NCBI GenBank assembly: GCA_938091485.1
Contig: CALKMV010000013.1
Span: forward strand, 1-42,884
From: an uncultured Luminiphilus sp.
Lineage (GTDB): Bacteria; Pseudomonadota; Gammaproteobacteria; Pseudomonadales; Halieaceae
Direction of reading: 5' to 3'
DNA length: 42,884 nt
Shown: piece by piece, positions 27,957-36,340 of the stretch
Position numbering within the stretch: position 1 is the first letter of the stretch
Layout: each line of letters begins with the position of its first letter
Translations under genes and position numbers: made by a program
Notes under the pieces: model-generated
Seen by the model: only the letters and a program-made list of their open reading frames with translations
The model's database searches: none
Told to the model about the DNA's origin: nothing

Positions 27957-29633
27957 CTAAGCCGCGTTGGCGAGCATCTGGCCGCGACCATCCAGTGCGG
28001 AGAGAATCGCTGCCAGCGATGCCTGCACGATATCGTGGCTGCGGCCGACACCACAGGGACGTTCGCCATCGATATTGAGTTGTACGTAACACACTGCCTC
28101 CGCGTCGGCACTCTGGCCCAGCGTGTGCTCAGAGTACTCGACCACTACGATATGTCGACCGGTAAACATCTCCATCGCCTGCACAAAGGCGTCCACGACA
28201 CCGTTGCCCCTGCCGGTCAGGGCCACCTCTCCTTGCGGCCCATGCAGGGTGACCTCGAGACCATCGGATTCATCTTGCCGTGAGAGCTGGTAATTACCCA
28301 GCTGCCATCGGTCAGCAGTACCCAGATAGGTCTCACTGAACAAGGCAAAGATATCGTCGCTGGAGACTTCGGCCTCGCTGTCTTCCGCCAAGCCCTGCAC
28401 AGCAGTGCTGAAATCGACCTGCAGCCAGCGCGGCAGCTCCAGTCCGTAATCTCGACGCAGCACATGCGCGACACCGCCTTTGCCAGACTGGCTGTTGATG
28501 CGGATCACTTCCTGATACGTGCGACCGATATCAGCAGGATCAATTGGCAGGTAGGCCACATCCCAAGCGTCATCTGCGTCGCGCTTGGACAGACACTTGT
28601 GGATCGCGTCCTGATGACTGCCGGAGAAAGCGGTGAAAACCAGCTCCCCCGCGTAGGGATGTCGCGGGTGAACCGGCAACTGTGTGCATTCCCGCGCCAC
28701 CGTGCAAATCTCATCCATGTGAGTGAAATCGAGTTGGGGGTCCACACCTTGGCTATACAGATTCATCGCCATGGTCATGATGTCCATGTTGCCGGTGCGC
28801 TCACCATTGCCCAGCAGCGTGCCCTCGACGCGGTCCGCACCGGCCATCACACCGAGCTCGGCGGCAGCAACAGCGCACCCCCGGTCATTGTGGGTATGCA
28901 AGGAGATGAGTAGTGACTCACGGTGTTTAACATGGTCACAGAACCACTCGATCTGATCCGCGTAGATGTTGGGTGTGCTCATTTCGACCGTGGCCGGCAA
29001 GTTGATAATCACCGGCCGATCTGGAGTAGGCTTCAAGACCTCGTTAACCGCGTCGCAAACCGACACCGCAAAATCCATTTCAGTTCCGGTAAAGCTTTCA
29101 GGGCTGTACTCAAACACCCAATCTGTCTCTGGGCGTGCGTCCGCGGCTTCTTTAATCAGCCGCGCGCCATTGACAGCAATGTCCCGAATACCCTCCCGAT
29201 CGAGACCAAATACGTATTCCCTCTGCACCGTTGAGGTGCTGTTGTAAAAGTGCACCACGGCACGCTTCACGCCCTGGAGTGCTGCGAAGGTCTTTTCAAT
29301 CAGGTCCGCTCGCGCCTGCACCAGCACCTGCACGGTCACGTCATCGGGAATGCGATGCTCTTCGATCAACTTGCGTAGAAAGGCAAAGTCATGGCTTGAA
29401 GCCGAGGGAAAGCCCACCTCAATCTGCGTAAAGCCGATGGAAACCAGTAGCTCCCACAACCGCAGCTTTTGCTCAGCGTTCATAGGTTCAACTAGCGCCT
29501 GATTACCGTCGCGCAAATCGACAGAGCACCACTGCGGCGCCGCCTCAATAACATTATCGGGCCAGCGGCGATCGGATTTAGCGATCGGCTGAAACGCACG
29601 GTACTTGCGATGATCAAATCGGGCGTCTTCCAC
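27957..29633 (-). CDS. leuA: 2-isopropylmalate synthase
   Basis: A 558-residue enzyme condensing acetyl-CoA with 2-ketoisovalerate, the first committed step of leucine synthesis. The HMGL-like barrel has CSVDLRDGNQALVEPM, FTQIEVGFPSASSHDF, the metal-binding SLHTHNDRGCAVA and LLGNGERTGN. The C-terminal allosteric domain (from about 440) has the leucine-regulatory fold. The N-terminus and length fit the longer LeuA type found in actinobacteria and some proteobacteria. The start is GTG with AGGA about 7 nt upstream. The promoter region is shared with the divergent Lrp/AsnC gene. Confidence 0.95.
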   Translation of the reverse strand: MEDARFDHRKYRAFQPIAKSDRRWPDNVIEAAPQWCSVDLRDGNQALVEPMNAEQKLRLWELLVSIGFTQIEVGFPSASSHDFAFLRKLIEEHRIPDDVTVQVLVQARADLIEKTFAALQGVKRAVVHFYNSTSTVQREYVFGLDREGIRDIAVNGARLIKEAADARPETDWVFEYSPESFTGTEMDFAVSVCDAVNEVLKPTPDRPVIINLPATVEMSTPNIYADQIEWFCDHVKHRESLLISLHTHNDRGCAVAAAELGVMAGADRVEGTLLGNGERTGNMDIMTMAMNLYSQGVDPQLDFTHMDEICTVARECTQLPVHPRHPYAGELVFTAFSGSHQDAIHKCLSKRDADDAWDVAYLPIDPADIGRTYQEVIRINSQSGKGGVAHVLRRDYGLELPRWLQVDFSTAVQGLAEDSEAEVSSDDIFALFSETYLGTADRWQLGNYQLSRQDESDGLEVTLHGPQGEVALTGRGNGVVDAFVQAMEMFTGRHIVVVEYSEHTLGQSADAEAVCYVQLNIDGERPCGVGRSHDIVQASLAAILSALDGRGQMLANAA

Positions 29634-29715
29634 AGTACTGTCCTGATCCTATTGGAGGACGCGTAGTGTACCGGCCGGCGACAAGAGATAATCACCAAAA
29701 ACAGTGATATTTCCC

Positions 29716-29739
29716 TATAAAATAGCGTTTTATTTTATA
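29716..29739. promoter_or_regulatory. Perfect 9-bp inverted repeat, candidate operator between leuA and lrp
   Basis: TATAAAATA and TATTTTATA flank a 6-nt spacer (GCGTTT), giving a perfect 24-nt dyad in the AT-rich leuA–lrp intergenic region. An 8-nt palindrome ATTTAAAT lies at 29768-29775, and AATAG/CTATT arms at 29741-29745 and 29766-29770. Lrp/AsnC proteins bind AT-rich dyads and often autoregulate, so this is a good candidate operator. The binding itself is inference. Confidence 0.5.
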
Positions 29740-29783
29740 CAATAGGATAACTTTAAGTATTTTCACTATTTAAATGCGTTTAT

Positions 29784-30269
29784 ATGGATAATTCACTACC
29801 GCTTTTGGACCGGCTTGATCGCCGTATTCTGCGGGTTCTGCAGGACGACGCTGGGCTCAGCAACCTCGAACTGGCCGAGCAAGTGGGCCTGTCACCTACC
29901 CCCTGCGCACGTCGCGTCAAGCGGTTGATCACCGAAGGCATCATCACCCATCAAGCGGCGATGGTTGACCCCAAGAAGTTGGGCCTCAATTTGACAGCCC
30001 ACATTAGTGTCACCATGGATCGCCACACGCCCGATCGTTTTGAGACATTTGAGGAAACGGTACTGTCACTGCCCGAGGTGGTCGACTGCTGCGTGGTAAC
30101 GGGCCAGAGCGCCGATTACCTGCTCAAAGCGGTCGTCCGTGATATGGCCCACTACGAGCAGTTTCTATTGGGCAAGCTCACCCGTATACCGGGGGTAACC
30201 GGGGTGCACTCAAGCTTCGAATTAAGAAGGGTGGTGACACGAACTGCAGTGTCCGTGCCAGAGGAATAA
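29784..30269 (+). CDS. Lrp/AsnC family transcriptional regulator
   Basis: A 161-residue feast/famine regulator. The N-terminal winged helix is LDRLDRRILRVLQDDAGLSN, then LELAEQVGLSPTPCARRVKRL (recognition helix), and the C-terminal RAM domain binds a small-molecule effector (VDCCVVTGQSADYLLKAVV, PGVTGVHSSFELRRVV). It is divergent from leuA and downstream of an AT-rich region with a perfect inverted repeat. Regulation of leuA and of itself is the obvious hypothesis. Its stop directly abuts the dsbA stop on the other strand. Confidence 0.92.
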   Translation: MDNSLPLLDRLDRRILRVLQDDAGLSNLELAEQVGLSPTPCARRVKRLITEGIITHQAAMVDPKKLGLNLTAHISVTMDRHTPDRFETFEETVLSLPEVVDCCVVTGQSADYLLKAVVRDMAHYEQFLLGKLTRIPGVTGVHSSFELRRVVTRTAVSVPEE

Positions 30270-30923
30270 TCAGCGTGCCGCCAATTCCTTATCGACAAGA
30301 AAGCGGGCGATTTCGAGCATGTTGGTTTGACTGCCCGCCGCTCGGGTTTCAATAAGATACTTGCCCGCCACCATCAACGACGGCGTCCCCGAAATTTTGG
30401 CGGACCGCGCTCGCGAATCAGCCTGTCGAACCTGAGAGTCGACACCAAAAGAATCGTACGCTTTGTCGAACTGCGCAGGATCCACCCCGTTATCCTCAAA
30501 CAGATCACGAAGCTCCAGTCGTGACACCAGTCGCTTTCTCTGCACATGCATGGCATCGAATATCGCCGGGTGCAGGGTTTCCTTCACCCCCAGCACCTCA
30601 GCGATGTAATACGCTTTCGCATGCATGCGCATCGGGTCATTCCACACGGCTGGCGAGGGCTGTACCACAGCACCGTCGGGCAACTGCTTGCCCCAGGTGG
30701 TCAGCATCGGCTCAAAGGTGTAACAGTGACCACACCCATACCAGAAGAATTCAGTGACCACGACGTCACTACTGCGACCCACTGCGACAGGCGGCGTCAG
30801 GGTCTGGTAGTGCTGGCCTTCTATCCACTGATCTTCAGCAACGGCAACAGGCGCGATGGCCCAGCTGGCAATGGCAACTGATGTCAGTAAAAGGGTGACA
30901 ATCGTTCGGCGGATACCTGTCAT
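30270..30923 (-). CDS. dsbA: Thiol:disulfide interchange protein DsbA
   Basis: A 217-residue periplasmic thioredoxin-fold oxidase that introduces disulfide bonds. A signal peptide (about 1-29, ending VAVA) precedes FFWYGCGHCYTFEP with the CGHC active site at about 64-67; the cis-proline loop is SGTPSLMV. The open frame extends upstream to 31031, but the ATG at 30923 is decisively supported by AAGGAGG about 6-8 nt upstream and by the signal peptide. It is the last gene after cytochromes c5 and c4, as in Pseudomonas. Confidence 0.95.
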   Translation of the reverse strand: MTGIRRTIVTLLLTSVAIASWAIAPVAVAEDQWIEGQHYQTLTPPVAVGRSSDVVVTEFFWYGCGHCYTFEPMLTTWGKQLPDGAVVQPSPAVWNDPMRMHAKAYYIAEVLGVKETLHPAIFDAMHVQRKRLVSRLELRDLFEDNGVDPAQFDKAYDSFGVDSQVRQADSRARSAKISGTPSLMVAGKYLIETRAAGSQTNMLEIARFLVDKELAAR

Positions 30924-30962
30924 GCTTTCCTCCTTCCCTGGAACACAACCGGGGTCGTTATC

Positions 30963-30977
30963 GGGGCACACTGCCCC
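30963..30977 (-). repeat. Hairpin between cytochrome c4 gene and dsbA
   Basis: GGGGCA and TGCCCC form a perfect 6-bp stem with a 3-nt loop in the 61-nt gap. No U-tract follows in the direction of transcription, so it could be an mRNA-stability or processing element rather than a terminator. Confidence 0.4.
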
Positions 30978-30984
30978 GGCGACA

Positions 30985-31623
30985 TTACGGGGTAGGCTGT
31001 AAGCCCGCAATATAGCTCGCGACAGCCTCAATCTCCATATCGCTCATGCGGAAGGCTGTGGTGCGCATAATCTTGGCCTCGCCGCCATTGGTGCGGCCGG
31101 TGGGGTCTTCATAACCCTTTCGGAACATCTTCAACTGCGACGCAATGTAGTCCGCGTGCTGACCACCCAGCGCCGGATACCCTGCCGGGTCGTTGCCATT
31201 TCCTGTCGGGCTATGGCAGCCAGAACAAGCCGGCACCTGCCGCTCGGCGATACCGGCAAGGTAAACTTTGCGACCCAAAACCACTTTATCGGGATCTGCC
31301 ATACCACCTGTGCGAGGCTGCGCGTCGTAGAAAGCCGCGATGTCAGCCAGGTCTTGATCTGTCATGTTGTCGACCTGCCCCGCCATCAGCGCGACCGGGC
31401 GACGACCATCGCGAATATCCTTCATTTGTTTAAGCAGATACTTGTGGCCCAGACCCGCCAGCTTGGGAAACGTCGGCACCGCACTATTGCCGTCCACACC
31501 GTGGCAAGCCACGCAGGTGGCAGCCTTGGCTTGGCCTGCCTCGGCGTCGCCGGCGGCATAGGTATTGGCTCCAAAGGCCGTCGTTACAGCCAGAAGCGTC
31601 ACTTTAAAAAGAGAAGGATTCAT
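30985..31623 (-). CDS. Cytochrome c4 (dihaem c-type cytochrome)
   Basis: A 212-residue periplasmic dihaem cytochrome. The signal peptide (about 1-23, ending NTYA) precedes two similar domains, with haem motifs CVACH (about 37-41) and CSGCH (about 133-137). Axial methionines are expected in the segments MAGQVDNM and IMRTTAFRM. Cytochrome c4 typically passes electrons from the bc1 complex to terminal oxidases. Of the start codons at 31635 and 31623, the latter gives the cleaner signal peptide. It sits between cytochrome c5 and dsbA. Confidence 0.92.
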   Translation of the reverse strand: MNPSLFKVTLLAVTTAFGANTYAAGDAEAGQAKAATCVACHGVDGNSAVPTFPKLAGLGHKYLLKQMKDIRDGRRPVALMAGQVDNMTDQDLADIAAFYDAQPRTGGMADPDKVVLGRKVYLAGIAERQVPACSGCHSPTGNGNDPAGYPALGGQHADYIASQLKMFRKGYEDPTGRTNGGEAKIMRTTAFRMSDMEIEAVASYIAGLQPTP

Positions 31624-31647
31624 AGGAACACCCATCGAAAATGGCTT

Positions 31648-31662
31648 GGCCTGCGTCAGGCC
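31648..31662 (-). repeat. Hairpin upstream of cytochrome c4 gene
   Basis: GGCCTG and CAGGCC form a perfect 6-bp stem with a 3-nt loop, 25 nt before the cytochrome c4 ATG. It is the second of two hairpins in the 81-nt c5–c4 gap. Confidence 0.4.
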
Positions 31663-31669
31663 GTTATCG

Positions 31670-31690
31670 GGCGGGCTGTGTTGGCCCGCC
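31670..31690 (-). repeat. Hairpin downstream of cytochrome c5 gene
   Basis: GGCGGGC and GCCCGCC form a perfect 7-bp GC stem with a 7-nt loop just after the cytochrome c5 stop. It lacks a U-tract, so an attenuating or 3'-protecting mRNA structure is more likely than a full intrinsic terminator. Confidence 0.45.
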
Positions 31691-31704
31691 GGACCCAAAG
31701 CGCC

Positions 31705-32025
31705 TTACTGCGCCGTGGCCATGTAAGTAATTAACGCGGCGTAGTCTTCATCGCTGCAGCTATTGCACAAACCGCCGGGGGGCATAGCATTGAGGCCGTT
31801 ACGCACTGAGGCGACCAAAGTCTCCATGCTCTTCTCCATGCGCGGCGCCCAAGCCTCTGCGTCACCCGTTGCCGGCGCACCTGCCACGCCCACCGCATGG
31901 CACGCACCACAGGAGGCCGCATACTGGGCAGGCGGGTCGCCCGCAAGCACTGTTGGCGCTATGGCCAATGCCGCGATCGCCGCAGCTCGGATAGCAGTGG
32001 AGCGGATAAATGCAGTTGTTCTCAT
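31705..32025 (-). CDS. Cytochrome c5 family protein (monohaem)
   Basis: A 106-residue exported monohaem cytochrome. The signal peptide (about 1-28) precedes CGACH (39-43). The C-terminal MPPGGLCNSCSDEDYAAL is diagnostic of cytochrome c5, with a methionine ligand and a CxxC pair that forms a disulfide. The frame opens with a TTG two codons earlier, but the ATG at 32025 has AGAGGG at proper spacing. It is the first gene of the c5–c4–dsbA run and divergent from engB; this order (engB, c5, c4, dsbA beside polA) is the Pseudomonas arrangement. Confidence 0.92.
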   Translation of the reverse strand: MRTTAFIRSTAIRAAAIAALAIAPTVLAGDPPAQYAASCGACHAVGVAGAPATGDAEAWAPRMEKSMETLVASVRNGLNAMPPGGLCNSCSDEDYAALITYMATAQ

Positions 32026-32122
32026 GGTCAAACCCTCTGATGTCTTTAACTTTCGTCTTGCTTCTACGCTTCCTGACTCCCCGGAAGCTTAGTGCGCCAC
32101 TTCAAGAGCGCGTGTACCTGAG

Positions 32123-32149
32123 GTCAGGCTTAGCGGCGTCACGCCTGAC
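32123..32149. repeat. Inverted repeat in the cytochrome c5–engB divergent region
   Basis: GTCAGGC and GCCTGAC are perfect 7-bp arms separated by 13 nt in the 216-nt region between the two divergent genes. It could be a regulator site or a transcript hairpin. No promoter boxes can be assigned with confidence nearby. Confidence 0.35.
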
Positions 32150-32241
32150 GCACATTGTCAAAAATAACTCAGGTATTGCGGGCATGGTGCCCCAAAGAGC
32201 GTGGCATTATAGACGTTCCGTGTCTTGGCACAAATCGCAAA

Positions 32242-32904
32242 ATGACCGACATTAACGCCGCCCCCAGCCCCGTGAATTTCCGCCAAGCCGCGTTTGTACA
32301 AAGCGCCAGCGCAGTTGAGAACGCTCCGCCCGACCTCGGTTGGGAAGTGGCGTTCGCGGGGAGGTCCAACTCTGGAAAATCCAGTGCGATCAATACATTA
32401 ACAGGCCAGGGAAAGCTGGCGCGAACATCGCGCACCCCCGGCCGCACGCAGCTCATCAATTTCTTCGCCCTCAGCGACCGCCAAAGGCTGGTCGACCTAC
32501 CGGGGTATGGTTTCGCCAAAGTGCCACTGGCGGTCAAAAAAAAATGGAATCAGCAGCTGGAGCGCTATCTGCAATACCGGGAAAGCCTGCGCGGTTTGGT
32601 GATGCTGATGGATATCCGGCACCCGCTAACTGACCCGGATAAGCAGATGCTGGGCTGGGCAATCGCCGCCAGCATGCCAGTGCATATCCTGCTGACCAAG
32701 TCAGACAAGCTGAAACGCGGCCCAGCACAGAACACGCTGCTGTCTGTTCGAAGTGAGCTGGCCGAACACGCCGAGCTTGTGAGCGTGCAGTGTTTTTCGT
32801 CTCTGAAGCGCCAAGGTGTCGACGAGCTGGGAAAACAGGTTAACCGCTGGCTGACAGACGAATCCGTAATGGATCAACAGCCGGACCTTCACGAAGCAGA
32901 GTGA
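32242..32904 (+). CDS. engB: Ribosome biogenesis GTP-binding protein EngB (YsxC/YihA)
   Basis: A 220-residue TRAFAC-class GTPase needed for 50S subunit assembly. The G1 motif is GRSNSGKSS (about 40-48), the G2/switch region is [16 protein letters not shown]3 is [11 protein letters not shown] and G4 is TKSDKL. The open frame reaches back to 32155, but the ATG at 32242 gives the normal EngB N-terminus. It ends 6 nt from the stop of convergent polA. Confidence 0.95.
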   Translation: MTDINAAPSPVNFRQAAFVQSASAVENAPPDLGWEVAFAGRSNSGKSSAINTLTGQGKLARTSRTPGRTQLINFFALSDRQRLVDLPGYGFAKVPLAVKKKWNQQLERYLQYRESLRGLVMLMDIRHPLTDPDKQMLGWAIAASMPVHILLTKSDKLKRGPAQNTLLSVRSELAEHAELVSVQCFSSLKRQGVDELGKQVNRWLTDESVMDQQPDLHEAE

Positions 32905-32910
32905 GGCCGG

Positions 32911-35679
32911 TCAGTGGGCCTCATCCCAGTTATCGCCCGTGCCCGCCTCCACGAGCAACGGCACATCGAGCAAGCCCACTTCTGACATCAGCCGCCCCAC
33001 TGTCTCGCGAAGCTCATCCACCGCCCCCGCCTCGACCTCAAACACCAGCTCATCATGCACCTGCATAATCATCCGCGCGTCGATTGTTGAGCCTGTCAGC
33101 CACTCATCAACGGCCAGCATGGCCATCTTAATCATATCCGCCGCTGTACCCTGCATGGGCGCGTTGATCGCGGTGCGCTCAGCGGCCTGCTGCCGCTGTC
33201 GATTCCGGGCATTGATCTCTGGCAAGTAGAGGCGACGGCCCTTCAATGTTTCCACATAGCCAGTCTCGTGGGCGAGTTCACGGGTCCGCGCCATGTAGTC
33301 CGCCACCCCGGGGTATCGGGCAAAATACAGATCGATGTACTCCTGAGCCTCGTTCCTGCCAAGCCCCAGCTGCTTGGCCAAACCAAAGGCCGACATTCCA
33401 TAAATCAACCCGAAGTTGATCGCCTTGGCCTTGCGGCGCTGATCCCCGGAGACCTCATCAATCTCAACACCGAAAACCTCGGCGGCGGTGGCGCTGTGCA
33501 CATCCAGCTCATTGGCAAAAGCGTTCAGCAGGCCTTCATCCTGAGAGAGGTGCGCCATGATGCGCAGCTCGATCTGCGAATAGTCTGCAGCAACAAGTTT
33601 GCATCCGGGTGCGGCGATGAAGGCCTGGCGGATACGCCTGCCCTCTTCAGTGCGAATGGGAATATTCTGGAGATTGGGGTCTGAGGACGACAAGCGACCG
33701 GTAGCGGTCACCGCCTGATGGTAGGAAGTATGAACACGCCCTGTTCGCGAATCGATCATCTCTGGCAGCTTGTCGGTGTAGGTCGACTTCAGCTTGCTAA
33801 GGCTGCGGTATTCCATCAGCACGGCTGGTAACGGGTAATCCAGTGCCAGCTCCGCAAGAACCTCCTCGGCTGTCGATGGCGCACCCTTGGGGGTCTTGCG
33901 CAACACAGGCAGCTCCAGCTGGTTAAACAGGATCTCACCGAGTTGCTTGGGCGAGCCTAGATTAAAGGGCCCGCCCGCCAGCTCATGCGCCTTAGCTTCC
34001 AGCGACAGAATCCGACCCCCTAATTCCTGACTGTGGGCCGCAAGTGTGCCCCGACACACCAGGGCACCATTTCGCTCAATGCGCGACAGCACAGGTACCA
34101 GCGGCATCTCCAGCTTCCGGTAGAGCGTGGCGAGTGAGGGCGCCTGATTGAGTTTGTCCGACAGCATCTGGTGCAAACGGAGCGTGACCTCAGCGTCCTC
34201 GGCGGCGTAAGGCGCGGCCTGCTCTATCGGCACCTGGTTGAAGGTCAATTGCTTGGCACCTTTGCCCGCAATATCTTCAAAATGAATCGTCCGCTGGCCA
34301 AGGTATTTCAGCGCCAGGGTATCCAGGTCGTGGCGGCTCCCCGATGCGTCCAGTATGTAGGACTCCAGCATCGTGTCGTCATGAATGCCGCGCAGGGTAA
34401 TACCATGATTGGCCAATACGTTGGCGTCGTATTTCAGGTGCTGACCCACCTTAGCGGTCTGTGCATCCTCCAGAAGCGGTCGAAGCGCTTCGAGTACCGT
34501 ATCCCGGTCCAGTTGGTCCGGTGCACCCGGATAGTCATGCGCCAGGGGCACGTAGGCTGCGGCACCGGGCTGGACGGCAAACGACACACCGACGACTTCC
34601 GCGACCATGTAATCGAGACTCGTTGTTTCGGTGTCGAAGGCAAACAGCTCGGCCGCCTTGAGCCTGGCAAGCCAGTCATCGAATACCGCCTGCTCCAGCA
34701 CTGTGGTGACCTCAATAGTCGCGGTAGCAGGTTCGACATCAGTGGCGGGTGCAGTATCGGCGGCTTCCGGGCCCTTTGCTGCCACAGCACCCGCAGCGGT
34801 TGCCCCATCCCCCTGCAGAAACGCCTCCAGCCAGGTTTTAAACTCAAGCTCCCGAAACAGCGCAATCAGGGCATTGTTATCCGGCGGGTTCGAGTCAAGA
34901 TCTCCCTCAGCCAGCCCCAGATCACAGTCGGTTTTGATGGTTGCGAGCTCATAACTCAGCTCAGCATCGCCCCGGGCACCTTCCAGTTTGGCTGCCAGGC
35001 TCTTGGCGCCCCGGATCGGTAAGTCAACAACGGCATCGAGCTGCTCATAGATGGAATCAATCCCGCCAAGGTGCTGCAGCAAAGCGGTTGCCGTTTTCTC
35101 TCCCACTCCCGCCACACCGGGAATGTTGTCGACCTTGTCGCCCATCAGCGCCAACAGATCAATGATCAGTGCGGGCGGTACGCCGAATTTGTCGACGACG
35201 CCGTCGTGGTCCATGGTCGTGTTGTTCATGGTGTTGATAAGCGTGACGTGATCGTTAACGAGCTGTGCCATGTCCTTATCGCCGGTCGAGATCACCACCT
35301 CTCGCCCACTACCAGCGGCCTGCACTGACAGCGTGCCGATGACATCGTCCGCCTCGACACCCCCAATGCAAATCAACGGCAAGCCCATGGCGCGAATAGT
35401 GTCGTGGATCGGTTCGATTTGCTCGCGCAGCTCATCGGGCATCGGCGGGCGATTGGCTTTGTATTCCGGGTAAATGTCGTTGCGGAAGGTGGGCCCCTTG
35501 GCATCGAATATCACGACCACCTGATCGCCTGCGTAATCCGCGACCAGCTTGCGGATCATGCCGATTACCCCTTTGGCGGCGCCGGTGTTCAGGCCTTTGG
35601 AGTTCGTGAGTGGGGGCAGGGCGTGATAAGCGCGAAACAGATACGACGATCCGTCCACCAGAATGAGCCGATTTGCCAT
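32911..35679 (-). CDS. polA: DNA polymerase I
   Basis: A 922-residue, three-domain family A polymerase for Okazaki fragment processing and repair. The 5'-3' exonuclease domain (about 1-290) has LILVDGSSYLFRAYHALPPL, GVEADDVIGTL and DKDMAQLV. The 3'-5' exonuclease domain (about 320-510) has FAFDTETTSLDYM and YAAEDAEVTL, with its acidic residues intact, so proofreading should work. The polymerase domain has motif A VAADYSQIELRIMAHLS, motif B RRKAKAINFGLIYG and motif C QVHDELVFEV. It begins 4 nt after the SCO gene stop, so it may be co-transcribed with the oxidase-assembly genes. Confidence 0.97.
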   Translation of the reverse strand: MANRLILVDGSSYLFRAYHALPPLTNSKGLNTGAAKGVIGMIRKLVADYAGDQVVVIFDAKGPTFRNDIYPEYKANRPPMPDELREQIEPIHDTIRAMGLPLICIGGVEADDVIGTLSVQAAGSGREVVISTGDKDMAQLVNDHVTLINTMNNTTMDHDGVVDKFGVPPALIIDLLALMGDKVDNIPGVAGVGEKTATALLQHLGGIDSIYEQLDAVVDLPIRGAKSLAAKLEGARGDAELSYELATIKTDCDLGLAEGDLDSNPPDNNALIALFRELEFKTWLEAFLQGDGATAAGAVAAKGPEAADTAPATDVEPATATIEVTTVLEQAVFDDWLARLKAAELFAFDTETTSLDYMVAEVVGVSFAVQPGAAAYVPLAHDYPGAPDQLDRDTVLEALRPLLEDAQTAKVGQHLKYDANVLANHGITLRGIHDDTMLESYILDASGSRHDLDTLALKYLGQRTIHFEDIAGKGAKQLTFNQVPIEQAAPYAAEDAEVTLRLHQMLSDKLNQAPSLATLYRKLEMPLVPVLSRIERNGALVCRGTLAAHSQELGGRILSLEAKAHELAGGPFNLGSPKQLGEILFNQLELPVLRKTPKGAPSTAEEVLAELALDYPLPAVLMEYRSLSKLKSTYTDKLPEMIDSRTGRVHTSYHQAVTATGRLSSSDPNLQNIPIRTEEGRRIRQAFIAAPGCKLVAADYSQIELRIMAHLSQDEGLLNAFANELDVHSATAAEVFGVEIDEVSGDQRRKAKAINFGLIYGMSAFGLAKQLGLGRNEAQEYIDLYFARYPGVADYMARTRELAHETGYVETLKGRRLYLPEINARNRQRQQAAERTAINAPMQGTAADMIKMAMLAVDEWLTGSTIDARMIMQVHDELVFEVEAGAVDELRETVGRLMSEVGLLDVPLLVEAGTGDNWDEAH

Positions 35680-35683
35680 GAGG

Positions 35684-36334
35684 TCAGTGCTCCCACACGT
35701 ACTGCGTAGAGCGTAAGGTTACCCGCATTTTGGGAATGTCGAGCGGCGCTCGGAAAAACCCGTGGTAGTCACCGCGGGGGTTGATCAACATGACATTGGC
35801 ACTGTGCTCCATCTGATAGGCACCCTCGGGCTCACTGACCTTGCGAAACGGGGCATTGAGCCGCTGTGCAAAGCTGAGGATGTCTGCAAACTCCCCCGTG
35901 ACACCTAAAAAGTCGGGATGAAAATACGGGACGTACTCCGCCAGACGCTCGGGCGTGTCGCGGGCGGGGTCGACAGAGACCATCGCGACGCGAGCGTCTT
36001 GCGCTTCAGTGTCGGCCAGCTGCGCCTTGAGCTCGGCGAGTTCCGCCATGGTGGTTGGGCAGATATCGGGACAGTGCGTGAAACCAAAAAACACCAGCGT
36101 CCAGTGGCCCACCAAATCGCTGTGCGAGAAAGGCTCGGCGTTGTGGTCGATCAGCGAGAAGTCGCCCAACGCCCTCGGGGTATCAAACAGAAACAACCCG
36201 TTAGCCCGGGTTTCAGCCACGCTCATGATTCGCGGCTCACCAATGCGGTGGATAAAGCTGGCGACCACCACCGTCATGAATAAGAGCACCCCGACGATGG
36301 TCAGGCGCACGCCGCGCTTCGTGGAATCAGACAT
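35684..36334 (-). CDS. SCO1/SenC family copper chaperone
   Basis: A 216-residue membrane-anchored thioredoxin-fold protein that delivers copper to the CuA site of cytochrome oxidase subunit II. One N-terminal transmembrane helix (about 11-28) is followed by FFGFTHCPDICPTTMAEL with the copper cysteines at 88 and 92; the third ligand His is near 177 (QMEHSANVMLINP). It lies 6 nt after the SCO-like unknown gene and 4 nt before polA on the same strand, at the end of the assembly-gene run. Confidence 0.93.
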   Translation of the reverse strand: MSDSTKRGVRLTIVGVLLFMTVVVASFIHRIGEPRIMSVAETRANGLFLFDTPRALGDFSLIDHNAEPFSHSDLVGHWTLVFFGFTHCPDICPTTMAELAELKAQLADTEAQDARVAMVSVDPARDTPERLAEYVPYFHPDFLGVTGEFADILSFAQRLNAPFRKVSEPEGAYQMEHSANVMLINPRGDYHGFFRAPLDIPKMRVTLRSTQYVWEH

Positions 36335-36340
36335 CGCGGC

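Noticed and set aside
32193-32220. TTATAG near 32,207 as the engB -10 box
   Set aside because: There is no -35 at acceptable spacing and the distance to the start is not informative; not enough to list as a feature.
34171-35022. 283-codon plus-strand open frame inside polA
   Set aside because: It is antisense to the conserved polA frame, with no recognisable domain or ribosome-binding site; long antisense frames are expected in GC-rich genes.
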